Origin: Armatimonadota bacterium | Lineage (GTDB): Bacteria; Actinomycetota; Acidimicrobiia; Spongiisociales; UBA5794 | DNA: 8,296 nt | Reading direction: 5' to 3' | NCBI GenBank assembly: GCA_008501565.1 | Contig: QQUL01000326.1 | Location: 1-8,296, forward strand | Shown: piece by piece, positions 1 through 7,095 of the stretch | Layout of the letters: the number at the start of each line of letters is the position of its first letter | How positions within the stretch are numbered: the stretch's first letter is position 1 | Program-made: the position numbers and the translations under genes | Notes under the pieces: model-generated | The model's database searches: none | What the model was told of the DNA's origin: nothing | What the model saw: only the letters and a program-made list of their open reading frames with translations

Positions 1-2
1 AG

Positions 3-2789
3 ACGGCAAGCGTGGTTGGCATCGCGTCCCGGGTTTCTCCTGCCGCAGCGACTATTGCCCAGTTTCCGGAATGGAGCTCAGCGGAGGCTACAGTGGAAGC
101 TATGAGAAGCTTCCATGAGCTTGAGGGTATTCCGTGCACACTAGTTGAGGATGTAGAGGTTGTTGTTGTTTGTCCACGCGGGTTGTGGGCAAGCAATAGG
201 CGATTGGCAACCGAGGGGGCAATGCTCGCTTATAGCATTAAGATGTCCGCTCCTGGATTAGTGAATGAAAGGGGGCTTCCTGCGATCGCACAGGCTGTGG
301 TTTCTGGCAGTGGCGCCTTAGAGACACTAGCTGTGAGATCGATGGTGAGGGCAGCCAGCGGAACAGTGCGCGGAAAGGTCCACACTGGGTGGAAGCCGAG
401 CGCGAGGGTTCCCTTGCCACTGAACAGTCCTGAACTTGGATACATCGCAGTACTCAAATATGACGCAGGACTGCAGGACTACGTCTACGTCACCTCGACG
501 GACGCCGATGGCTATTATGACACTGGGTCCTCGTTGGCAGAGACGCTCAGGTTTGAGCCGCGGGGCTATTGGGTCGAGATGGACAACGCGCAGGGCGCCG
601 AAGAGTCCATTGTGCTCACCGATGTCACTGGCTCTAACAATGACGTGATGTTCAACGATCAAGTAACCGAGTTTGACACCGCCGTGGTCGCCGGAGTCTA
701 TTGGAGTAATGTGTTCCGTGAGTGGGTATTGTCTGTGTTTCCGGGGCAGACGGTTCTCGAAGAGGAGGAGATTGTAATCAGCGTCAACAGAGATGGCCCG
801 GGTTGCTCTGGCTCGTACGCAAATGGCATTCTAAGGACAAGAAGGGGCAACACCGGAGGGGGTGGAAACTGCCATAATGCTGCTTTTGAATCGCTGCTCC
901 TGCATGAGGCTGGCCATTGGGCAAATGACCTGTTCACCGATGGTACGATGGGTCTGGGGCTTGACGAAGCGGTCGCGGACATCTGGAAATACTCAATAAC
1001 AAATGATCCTTGCGGACACATTCCGACAACGGATGCTGTGTTTAGTAACTGCCAGCGTCACGCGGATCAGGCTCAGTGGGATTCGTACGATGGCCGGATA
1101 TGGCTTAAGTGCCCCCGCGATGGAAGCCTTAGATGCCACACGCACACCGAGGATAGTTTTACGGGTAGGTATAACACGGCAAAGTCAACGGTAAGTGCAT
1201 TGTGGGCCGTTAGGGAGAATCTAGGTGACAACGCATATTTCGGGGAGTTGTTTGTCGGGTGGTTGGCGACGTTTAAGCCGACGAGTGCTAATAACGTCAT
1301 GCTAGATCAATGGCTCCTACTGGATGATGACGATTCTGATGTGACAAATCTGACGCCGAACTATCAGGCTATTTCTAGTGGATTTGTGGAATATGGTTGG
1401 CGCGCCCCTGGTCCAGTATTTCTCTCGGTCGCGGCACCGGAGTTTGATTCCTCTGTTGCCCCTGGCGAAGGAGTTGAAGTCTACGCGTACATAGACGCAA
1501 AAGTCGGAACTGTCGATACGTCTGGTATCGGCACACCAACTCTGTGGTACGCCAAAAATGGAGAGGCAGGATTCACGTCGGTCAGTATGACGACCAATGG
1601 GAATGGTGTGTATTCAGGCGTGATTCCCGGTGTCGGAGCAACCGTGGAAACCGTTCGGTGGTTCTTGACGTGTGGAAACTCTGGTGGCTACATGTCATCG
1701 TATCCATCGAACAATGCGTTTGCCAAGTCGGGCGCAGATATTGGACCGGAAGAGGTGGAGGTCTTCCACATAGGAACGCCGATAACGTCAGTGGAGTACG
1801 ATTTCGAAAGCGGTAATGGCGGATGGAGCGCGAGCGGCGGCCCCACCGATGAATGGGAATACGCGGCTCCTCCCGCGATGGCGACCGGAGATGTCCTGAA
1901 TTATGATCCAATTGTCAACGAAGATGTTTGGACAAGGTCGTGGGGAATAGACGTAGCGGAGTCGCTGCAGCCGGAAACTGTGGACGATGAAACCTTTTAT
2001 GAGCCAAACAGTGTTCACCGATTGTCATCACCAGACCTGGACTTGTCGGGGGCGAGTCAATCTGGTTGGCATTTGCGATATGATCGGTGGTTAACAGTTG
2101 AAGACGGCGCAAAGGATTCGGCTAAGGTGATGATTGAGGATGGTTCTGGGGCCGAGGATACGGGCTTCGTAAACCCGACTGGAAGGAACCTCCTGGATTG
2201 GGAATGGGCCGTCCATGACATAGACGTGTCTGACTATGATGGGGATGAGTCGGTGGTCGTGCACTTTGACCTAACGGCAGATAGTGAGACACAGTTTGGC
2301 GGATGGATGGTCGACAATGTCTCACTGTACTATGTTGCTGCGGACAGTGGGTTGGGGAACTGGGTGTCATACGGTGAGCCACACAGCGGGGAGGCCGGCA
2401 ATGGCCCGACGCTTGGTGGAGATGGGAGTCCGTTCATACCTGCCTCTAGTTGTTCGCAGGGTCCATACGAAGTTGACGTTACCATAAGCGGTGGACGACC
2501 GAGTGCAGTGTGCGTGCTGTTCGCTGGAATTGAACAGGAGTGCGATCCGCTTGCGGGGGGCGGGTTCTTGTATATCGATACCGTAGTTGACTCTGAGTTT
2601 GTGACTCTTGATGGGAATGGTAATGCGACGGTGCCCATAGACATGTGCGGTGTTGTGGCAGGGAACTACTTTCTTCAGCTGTTCGTATATCCCGAGAATG
2701 AGGACCCTCAAGTGCTGCCCACGGAGGCTCCGGAGGAAGGCGTATCAAATAGTAATGGTCTGTGGCTTCACGTTGTGAACGAGCCCTGA
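3..2789 (+). CDS. Secreted multidomain zinc metalloprotease (gluzincin-like), 5'-partial
   Basis: The reading frame is open to the left edge of the window. The first possible start (GTG at 12) has no ribosome binding site, so the gene most likely begins upstream and any signal peptide is missing. Residues below are counted from that GTG. Residues about 119-200 look like a carboxypeptidase-regulatory/CNA-B-like beta domain. H298-E-A-G-H302 is a zinc-binding HExxH motif. It is followed by LDEAVAD with E319, which matches the third-ligand helix of thermolysin/fungalysin-type gluzincins (compare NEAxSD). Residues 434-466 carry a WLLLDDDDSD motif, then LTPNY and GFVEYGW, a sequence type common at the end of such catalytic domains in secreted bacterial proteins, usually with TPHY. 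From 468 comes an Ig-like domain. From 594 to about 776 there is a jelly-roll/MAM-like domain starting DFESGNGGW. A Cys-containing C-terminal domain follows. The likely role is extracellular proteolysis. Third codon positions are more A/T-rich than in the other genes here. The exact peptidase family is uncertain. Confidence 0.85.
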   Translation, partial: TASVVGIASRVSPAAATIAQFPEWSSAEATVEAMRSFHELEGIPCTLVEDVEVVVVCPRGLWASNRRLATEGAMLAYSIKMSAPGLVNERGLPAIAQAVVSGSGALETLAVRSMVRAASGTVRGKVHTGWKPSARVPLPLNSPELGYIAVLKYDAGLQDYVYVTSTDADGYYDTGSSLAETLRFEPRGYWVEMDNAQGAEESIVLTDVTGSNNDVMFNDQVTEFDTAVVAGVYWSNVFREWVLSVFPGQTVLEEEEIVISVNRDGPGCSGSYANGILRTRRGNTGGGGNCHNAAFESLLLHEAGHWANDLFTDGTMGLGLDEAVADIWKYSITNDPCGHIPTTDAVFSNCQRHADQAQWDSYDGRIWLKCPRDGSLRCHTHTEDSFTGRYNTAKSTVSALWAVRENLGDNAYFGELFVGWLATFKPTSANNVMLDQWLLLDDDDSDVTNLTPNYQAISSGFVEYGWRAPGPVFLSVAAPEFDSSVAPGEGVEVYAYIDAKVGTVDTSGIGTPTLWYAKNGEAGFTSVSMTTNGNGVYSGVIPGVGATVETVRWFLTCGNSGGYMSSYPSNNAFAKSGADIGPEEVEVFHIGTPITSVEYDFESGNGGWSASGGPTDEWEYAAPPAMATGDVLNYDPIVNEDVWTRSWGIDVAESLQPETVDDETFYEPNSVHRLSSPDLDLSGASQSGWHLRYDRWLTVEDGAKDSAKVMIEDGSGAEDTGFVNPTGRNLLDWEWAVHDIDVSDYDGDESVVVHFDLTADSETQFGGWMVDNVSLYYVAADSGLGNWVSYGEPHSGEAGNGPTLGGDGSPFIPASSCSQGPYEVDVTISGGRPSAVCVLFAGIEQECDPLAGGGFLYIDTVVDSEFVTLDGNGNATVPIDMCGVVAGNYFLQLFVYPENEDPQVLPTEAPEEGVSNSNGLWLHVVNEP

Positions 2790-2829
2790 GCCAGGAGCTA
2801 ACAGAACGGGCGTGGGGTCCGAAAATACA

Positions 2830-2868
2830 GCCGGCGCGAAACCTCCGTCGGTGACCGCAAGCGCCGGC
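2830..2868 (-). terminator. 8-bp inverted repeat between convergent genes, possible terminator
   Basis: GCCGGCGC at 2830-2837 is repeated as its perfect reverse complement GCGCCGGC at 2861-2868, around a 23-nt loop. It sits in the 225-bp gap between the convergent metalloprotease and transposase genes. Read on the minus strand, the stem is followed by TGTATTTTC, a short T-rich tract, so it could end the leftward transposase transcript. Read on the plus strand there is no T tract. The loop is long for an intrinsic terminator, so this is only a tentative call. A transposon-end or protein-binding role is also possible. Confidence 0.35.
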
Positions 2869-3014
2869 AGGTCGTGCGATCGAGAGTTCCGTTGTTGCGA
2901 GGAGTTCTGGGGAGTGGGGGAGGCAGAACAGGTGCGCAGCGGCCCGTAGGTGGAATGGGGGCGTGGATTCGAATCAGTCCTGGTGACGGCTGGGGAAATG
3001 CGCAGCCAGCGGGA

Positions 3015-4040
3015 TCAGGCGGCGCGGTGGTAGTACCGGAGAACACCGCCGAGTCGATCGTGACGACGAATCGCTCCCGCGGTGCGCCCGACCTCTTCGC
3101 CAGGTTCGATGATCGAGTTGCCGATCGCCTGATGGTTGCGCTCGACGTGGTAGTGTGCGACGAACTCGGTGAGCGCCTTCCTGAGTGACCCGACGCCGAA
3201 GAAGATCATCCGGTTCAGGCACTCGGACTTGATGGTGAGCACCCAGCGTTCCGCCAAGGCGTTGCAGTCGGGCGCGCCCTGCGGCGCGGGGACGCACCTG
3301 ACGTCGTGATCGCGGAGAGTGGACCGGAACTCAGCCGTGAACTTCGAGTCCCGGTCGATGATCATGTGGGTCGCGCCGGCAAGGACGCAGGCGTCCGGAT
3401 CAGTGAGATTCCTGGCAGCCTGCTTCATGAAGTCGCTGTTCGGCGAATCGGTGATTCCCACGATCTGAACTCTTCGCGTGGCGACCCGGATGGCGAAGAG
3501 GACGTAGAAGGTGCGGAGACCGCGCAGGGTCCAGACCTCGACCGTGAAGAAGTCGGCGGCTGCCAGGGTTTCCCAGTGGGACCTCAGAAACGTCTTCCAC
3601 GAACCAGGCCGGTCAGGAGCTGGCGAGATGCCGTGTTCCTTCAGGATCTTCGCGATGGTGGTTCTCGCGACGTTGTGGCCGAGATTCGCCAGAGCGCCCT
3701 GGATTCGCTTGTAGCCCCAGCGGTTCTCTCTGGCGATCTTCAGCACGAGCTCCCGGATCGCCTTCATGACCGGCGGCCTGCCTGGTCCCTGACGTGGGTA
3801 CGTCCACTTCGCTGCGATGAGCCGTCGATGCCAGGCAAGGATCGTGTCGGGAGTGACGGTGGTGGCGACCCTGGCCAGCAGCTTGCGGCCGAGAACCTTG
3901 CCCAGGCGCGCCAGGCGTCGCCGTTCGTTGTCCGTGAACCGAATGCGCCGCTTGCCAAACTTGCGCCGGAGAATCCGGTTCTCCTCGACGAGGTACTCGA
4001 TCACGCGCTGCTGATGGCGGTTGACCCAGCCGGAGTACAC
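3015..4040 (-). CDS. Integrase-core (rve) DDE transposase
   Basis: This 341-residue protein is full length for the rve-type insertion-sequence transposases it resembles. The N-terminal region has the NRHQQRVIEYLVEENRILRR type of charged helix. A VTPDTILAWHRRLIAAKW segment follows, then a DNA-binding helix-turn-helix around residues 90-138 (GRPP, then WGYKRIQGAL). The catalytic RNase-H fold carries D163 (AADFFTVEVW), D229 (IIDRDSKF) and E264 (NALAERW), a DDE triad with about 34 residues between the last two acids. It would catalyse strand transfer of its own element. The only possible start is GTG at 4038-4040. It has no Shine-Dalgarno sequence, and the frame stays open upstream to a stop at 4119-4121 with no ATG, GTG or TTG in between. 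The upstream codons (LSFVLAVYSGW) look plausibly coding, so the original start may have been lost or may use an unusual codon. The catalytic residues are intact. Confidence 0.93.
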   Translation of the reverse strand: MYSGWVNRHQQRVIEYLVEENRILRRKFGKRRIRFTDNERRRLARLGKVLGRKLLARVATTVTPDTILAWHRRLIAAKWTYPRQGPGRPPVMKAIRELVLKIARENRWGYKRIQGALANLGHNVARTTIAKILKEHGISPAPDRPGSWKTFLRSHWETLAAADFFTVEVWTLRGLRTFYVLFAIRVATRRVQIVGITDSPNSDFMKQAARNLTDPDACVLAGATHMIIDRDSKFTAEFRSTLRDHDVRCVPAPQGAPDCNALAERWVLTIKSECLNRMIFFGVGSLRKALTEFVAHYHVERNHQAIGNSIIEPGEEVGRTAGAIRRHDRLGGVLRYYHRAA

Positions 4041-4118
4041 GGCAAGGACGAAGCTGAGGGCTGGGCGTGGCTGATCTGGCTTGGTCCGGAGGACCGTACA
4101 GCGCGGCGTCGTAACTCG
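3015..4118 (-). mobile_element. Insertion sequence with unresolved ends
   Basis: The single-gene transposase unit implies an insertion sequence, probably a few tens of bases longer than the gene at each side. I compared 2790-3014 with the reverse complement of 4041-4140 by eye and found no matching terminal inverted repeats and no obvious flanking target duplication. The limits given are only the transposase stop and the upstream limit of its open frame. Two small inverted repeats lie just upstream of the transposase start: GGTCC/GGACC at 4083-4095 and CGTA/TACG at 4110-4123. They may be transposon-end structure or read-through protection, but both are short. The element lies between the A/T-richer metalloprotease gene and the nuclease pair. 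Confidence 0.4.
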
Positions 4119-4160
4119 CTACGGTTCAGGGTGTTCGAGTTTCCGGATAGGACGAGACCG

Positions 4161-4841
4161 TCACAATGCGTCCTTTCCCGGCTCGTTCGGTTCCTCGCGC
4201 TTCAGAAAGAGGGCCGTCCCTGGGTAGAACCAGGCGCCTCCACCCCTCTTGTCGCGAGCCATGAGCGCCAACGTGGGAAAGTAGATCGCACAAGCCGAGT
4301 AATCGTTGTCGTCCTCGTCCAAAGCGTTCATCCACTTGCGCACGAGTTCCTCGTGCTCGGATGGAATAGCGCCGTCCTTCGTCCAGATTCTTGGGGCCGC
4401 GAACACGGCGGCGATCGGGGTCTCGTCCTCTCCATGAACGTCGCTCGCGTCGCCTCGGGCTTCGGTCATGCGTTCGGCCAGCCCATCCTTGTGATGCTCT
4501 CCATCCTGTTCCAGGTCCGGCCACCACTGCTTGGCCTCAACGACGAAACTCTGGGACCAGACCGTGATGTAGAGATCGGTTCGGCCGTGGCTAGGAGATC
4601 GAACTCCGTCCGGCCCCTTTCGCGCCTTGGCGGAGCCGTACTCTTCGAGGGCGATGCCACCTGCAAACCACGCTGCTGCAGCCAGGGTTCCTACGGACGC
4701 CCGTTCACCGTACCACCACGGAACATCGTTCCAGGACGACCACTCGCGAACGAGTCGCTCGTTGACCTCGATCCAACGCTGAAGAAGCGGCTGGAATCCC
4801 CTCAACTCATGTCCAGACCACACTGTTCGGATTTCTGGCAT
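4161..4841 (-). CDS. Uncharacterised PD-(D/E)XK nuclease-like protein
   Basis: This 226-residue protein has no family I can name. Near the middle, GRTDLYITVW (D89) is followed by FVVEAKQWWP (E102-A-K104). The spacing (D-x12-E-x-K) and the two predicted beta strands match the active site of PD-(D/E)XK nucleases. E66 or E67 in ALEEYG, at the end of the preceding helix, could be the extra acidic residue often found in this fold. The N-terminal 60 residues are rich in Trp (W31-region, WSSW, PWWYGERAS) and predicted helical. No signal peptide or membrane segment is seen, so it should be cytoplasmic. The ATG is fixed by GGAGG at 4848-4852 (read on the minus strand) with a 6-nt spacer; a second AGGAGG lies just upstream at 4852-4857. 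It is transcribed away from the other nuclease gene across a 200-bp gap. DNA cleavage is inferred from the motif, not shown. The fold could serve a non-cleaving role. Confidence 0.78.
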   Translation of the reverse strand: MPEIRTVWSGHELRGFQPLLQRWIEVNERLVREWSSWNDVPWWYGERASVGTLAAAAWFAGGIALEEYGSAKARKGPDGVRSPSHGRTDLYITVWSQSFVVEAKQWWPDLEQDGEHHKDGLAERMTEARGDASDVHGEDETPIAAVFAAPRIWTKDGAIPSEHEELVRKWMNALDEDDNDYSACAIYFPTLALMARDKRGGGAWFYPGTALFLKREEPNEPGKDAL

Positions 4842-5041
4842 GTCGTTCCTCCCTCCTGAAATCGCGAGCTGCAGGATCCCCTGGATGCCAAGAGAGTATC
4901 GGCAGAGCCGGTAGCTGGGGAGGGGTATTCCTCGCTCTCATCGATGTGTCGGGCCGAGTCTTGGATTGGAGGGGGACAACAGGAGTTGGTAGCGTGGTTG
5001 TGCTCCCCGGGATTCAGGCAAGCAGGAGCTAGTCCGGCGAC
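4842..5041. promoter_or_regulatory. Shared divergent control region of the two nuclease-like genes
   Basis: This 200-bp gap lies between the start codons of two divergently transcribed genes, so it must hold both promoters. The Shine-Dalgarno sequences are clear: GGAGG at 4848-4852 for the leftward gene and AGGAG at 5024-5028 for the rightward gene. I found no convincing -35/-10 pair on either strand and no strong inverted repeat that would mark an operator. Confidence 0.5.
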
Positions 5042-6286
5042 ATGCGCAACGTCTTCGACCAGTACCAGCAGCCGGAAAACCGTCTGACCCATGCCGTGGT
5101 CTCGACCCTGGATGCTGACCGCCGGCTGCTCCGACCGTTCCTGCGCAGTCTGGGGTTCACGAGCGTGCCACTCGCCGCGCGCCTCCAGCTGGTCGAGCAG
5201 CAGCTGCCAGGCGAGATCGAGTCCGGCCTGGACGAAGAACGCGGCCTTCCCGATGCATGCGCGTACGACGACGACGGCTTCGCGGCCCTGATCGAGAGCA
5301 AGGTGCAGGCTTCCGTGCGGGTCGGGCAACTCCGGCGGCATCTCAAGACCGCAGAACATCATGGTTACCCGGGTGCCCAGCTCGTAGTGATCTCGGTCGA
5401 TGAGCCGAAGGTCGCTCTCCCGCAGGGAGTCCGACACGTGCACTGGAAGGACGTGTACTGCTGGTTCGCCCGTCGTACCGACTCGTCCTGGGCGAGGCGG
5501 CTGAGAGAATACATGGAGGTGTTCGAGGCGAGAATGATCGCCCGGGACTACGCGATTCGAGGAACACTGACGATGTTCAATGGACTCCGGTTTGACGATG
5601 ACCATCCGTACACATACGCGGAGGGAAAACGGCTGCTCCGGCTACTGGGTGACGAGCTGCGAGGTCGGGCGGATCTGAAGAAACTGGGCGTCGATCCGGA
5701 GGGAAAGGGACGGAGCGCGATCACTGGTCGAGGTGAGGGTCGTGTCTGGGACCACCTGGCGCTCCGCGAGGCGCGCAGGGCCAAGATGCTGACAGATCAC
5801 CCGCATGTCACGCTGAGCATTGGTCGAGACAGCGCCGATGTCGGAGTGACGGTTCCGAACGGTATCCGAGGCGGATTCCGGACTCGACTCGCGACACTCG
5901 GTCCCGATCGGTTTGCTGAGTTCATCACGACTCTGGAGAAATCACTCCGACCCGCTGTCGACTCATCGCGCGACGCCAAGCCGCTGATCTACGTCCTGCA
6001 ACGACATTATCGAACACAGCGTTCGATACCCGATGAGGACGCAAGGCTGACGGTGGACCTGGGCACGGCAGTCCGGGGAAGTCGGAGGGGCGTCAAGTAC
6101 CAGCCGGAGTGGTTCGACACGATTTACAGCGTTCTCGTTCACAAGCGATCCAATCTCCAACTGGGTGCGCACGTCAGGTTCTCCTACGCCTGCCCGAAGG
6201 TTCGCTCCCGGAAGGCCGTCGATCTCTTTGCGCGGGCAGCGATCGGACTCAAGCCGATGCTGGACCTTGCCCTCGGCCGGTTTTGA
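5042..6286 (+). CDS. PD-(D/E)XK nuclease-family protein with unknown C-terminal domain
   Basis: The 414-residue product begins with PENRLTHAVVSTL (N13, T16), a helix typical of one group of PD-(D/E)XK proteins. P70-D71 (GLPDACAYDDD) and E85-S-K87 (ALIESKVQ) then form a textbook PD-x13-ExK active site, with Q96-L-R-R-H-L in the next helix. The nuclease fold probably ends near W135-W150. Residues about 165-414 form a second domain without a recognisable family. It contains FDDDHPYTYAEGKRLLRLL, VTVPNGIRGGFR, LQRHYRTQRS and VKYQPEWFD, and is rich in Arg, which would suit nucleic-acid contact or target recognition. There is no signal or membrane segment. ATG 5042 is the earliest possible start, because TAG at 5030-5032 closes the frame. 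AGGAG lies 13 nt upstream, longer than the 6 nt seen for neighbouring genes. It diverges from the other nuclease-like gene and converges with the small Cys-rich gene. The nuclease call is motif-based; substrate and role are unknown. Confidence 0.88.
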   Translation: MRNVFDQYQQPENRLTHAVVSTLDADRRLLRPFLRSLGFTSVPLAARLQLVEQQLPGEIESGLDEERGLPDACAYDDDGFAALIESKVQASVRVGQLRRHLKTAEHHGYPGAQLVVISVDEPKVALPQGVRHVHWKDVYCWFARRTDSSWARRLREYMEVFEARMIARDYAIRGTLTMFNGLRFDDDHPYTYAEGKRLLRLLGDELRGRADLKKLGVDPEGKGRSAITGRGEGRVWDHLALREARRAKMLTDHPHVTLSIGRDSADVGVTVPNGIRGGFRTRLATLGPDRFAEFITTLEKSLRPAVDSSRDAKPLIYVLQRHYRTQRSIPDEDARLTVDLGTAVRGSRRGVKYQPEWFDTIYSVLVHKRSNLQLGAHVRFSYACPKVRSRKAVDLFARAAIGLKPMLDLALGRF

Positions 6287-6341
6287 TGGTGACTGCTAGG
6301 GACTACAGCAGGCGCGCTGGATAGACAGTAGGAGCTGCCCC

Positions 6342-6638
6342 TCAGCAGACTTCGCAGATAGAGAAGTCAGGCTCTGATCCGCCTGATCCACAGTAGAAGT
6401 CGACCCTTGCACAGAGTTCCTTGCCGCAGCTAGTACACGAACCACACCCGTTGTAGACGCGCGTACACTCGCCAGCTGCATGCGCCGCGGCGACGAAGTC
6501 CTGGGCTTTCTTGTCTGAAGATGACCTGAAGGCGGCCAGCTCTTTTGCAACCTCGGCTGCAAGGAACGCATCGATGAGCCCTTTGGGGGCATGTGGCTCG
6601 GCTTCGAGACTCTTCAGGTCAACAGTGACTCGGATCAT
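6342..6638 (-). CDS. Small cysteine-rich protein, function unknown
   Basis: This 98-residue product has two halves. Residues 1-57 are Ala-rich and predicted helical (APKGLIDAFLAAEVAKEL, then KKAQDFVAAAHAAGE), without cysteines. Residues 58-98 hold eight cysteines (58, 65, 68, 71, 76, 83, 95, 98), and the protein ends in ICEVC. The core CGSCTSCGKELC is C-x2-C-x2-C-x4-C, close to but not the same as a ferredoxin cluster motif. No signal peptide is evident. The start is well supported: ATG at 6636-6638 is preceded by GGAGG at 6645-6649 (minus strand) with a 6-nt spacer. It converges with the 414-residue nuclease gene across 55 bp. Possible readings are a small metal- or cluster-binding protein, a disulfide-rich protein, or a peptide precursor with a helical leader and Cys-rich core. 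The last is weakened because no modification enzyme is in the window. I recognise no family. Confidence 0.7.
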   Translation of the reverse strand: MIRVTVDLKSLEAEPHAPKGLIDAFLAAEVAKELAAFRSSSDKKAQDFVAAAHAAGECTRVYNGCGSCTSCGKELCARVDFYCGSGGSEPDFSICEVC

Positions 6639-7036
6639 GGGAATCCTCCAGTCATCGGGAACATGGGCCGCACCGGCCTCACAAGAGGCGGGTACAAAGT
6701 CGGATTGCAGGAACTCGGCGCTGTCTCTTAGTGCACCGAGGGGAAACGGCGCCTCGCGCCGAAAACCGCCATGTCACCGCAACTTTTTCTGCGGGGTGCG
6801 CGCCTGACCGCGTGCGATCCGGTGCTGTTGCGCGACCTTGCGTCTGCAACAAGTCCGAGGCGCTCCAACCATCCAGTTCGCAAGGTCCTGTGACGACAAT
6901 GAGAATGAGGCGCAAGTAGAAAGTGGCGGTGCAATTCGTCGCTTGGCGTTGACCCGTTTACGGAGGGGTAGACACACGTCCTGCATATGAATGCCAAGGT
7001 CACGTCGACTGCGCGGACCAGCCGCACCCACATGCC
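6639..7036. other. Gene-free stretch with two short hairpins
   Basis: I see no credible gene here: the short open frames lack ribosome binding sites and protein-like composition. Two short stems can be seen. GCCTC-ACAA-GAGGC (6676-6689) lies 26 nt upstream of the Shine-Dalgarno sequence of the Cys-rich gene, so it would fall in that gene's 5' leader if transcription starts above it. CGGCGC-CTC-GCGCCG (6747-6761) has a perfect 6-bp stem but no proper T tract on either strand. TTGACC at 6949-6954 resembles a -35 box but has no well-placed -10. The rest shows no repeat or RNA-gene signature. Confidence 0.4.
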
Positions 7037-7065
7037 TTGACGATTTCCAGCAGCTGGACCACAAT
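7037..7065 (+). promoter_or_regulatory. Sigma70-like promoter for the gspK-like gene
   Basis: TTGACG at 7037-7042 (5 of 6 to the -35 consensus) and CACAAT at 7060-7065 (4 of 6 to the -10 consensus) are separated by exactly 17 nt. Transcription would start near 7072, leaving a leader of about 24 nt before the GTG at 7096. The spacer contains an inverted repeat, CCAGC-A-GCTGG, at 7047-7057, placed where a bound repressor would block RNA polymerase. The promoter rests on consensus match and position only. Confidence 0.45.
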
Positions 7066-7084
7066 GGGACCGTCGAGTCCGATT

Positions 7085-7089
7085 GGAGG
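7085..7089 (+). promoter_or_regulatory. Shine-Dalgarno that favours GTG 7096 as the gspK start
   Basis: GGAGG at 7085-7089 lies 6 nt before GTG 7096 and 12 nt before ATG 7102. Two other genes in this window show the same GGAGG with a 6-nt spacer, so the GTG is the better start. Confidence 0.6.
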
Positions 7090-7095
7090 AAGGCC

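Noticed and set aside
2961..2980. GGATTCGAATC, similar to a tRNA T-loop, and a 10-bp palindrome GATTCGAATC
   Set aside because: The flanking bases do not form a T stem, and there is no anticodon arm, acceptor stem or CCA at the right distance. It is a chance palindrome.
3306..4859. Plus-strand open frame of 517 codons across the transposase and the leftward nuclease-like gene
   Set aside because: It is antisense to two well-supported genes, has no recognisable domain and changes composition along its length. It is a by-product of high GC.
4802..5605. Minus-strand open frame of 267 codons across the divergent gap and the start of the 414-residue gene
   Set aside because: It overlaps two genes with clear catalytic motifs and strong start signals, and its product shows no domain.
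6293..6311. CTGCT/AGCAG hairpin between the convergent 414-residue and Cys-rich genes
   Set aside because: The stem has only 5 bp, the loop is 9 nt and no T tract follows on either strand. It is too weak to call a terminator.
6731..6919. Plus-strand open frame of 62 codons in the gene-free stretch
   Set aside because: It has a GTG start without a Shine-Dalgarno sequence, a low-complexity basic product and no recognisable motif.
6949..6974. TTGACC followed by TAGACA as a promoter
   Set aside because: The spacer is only 14 nt. The pair at 7037-7065 has a 17-nt spacer and a better -35 box.
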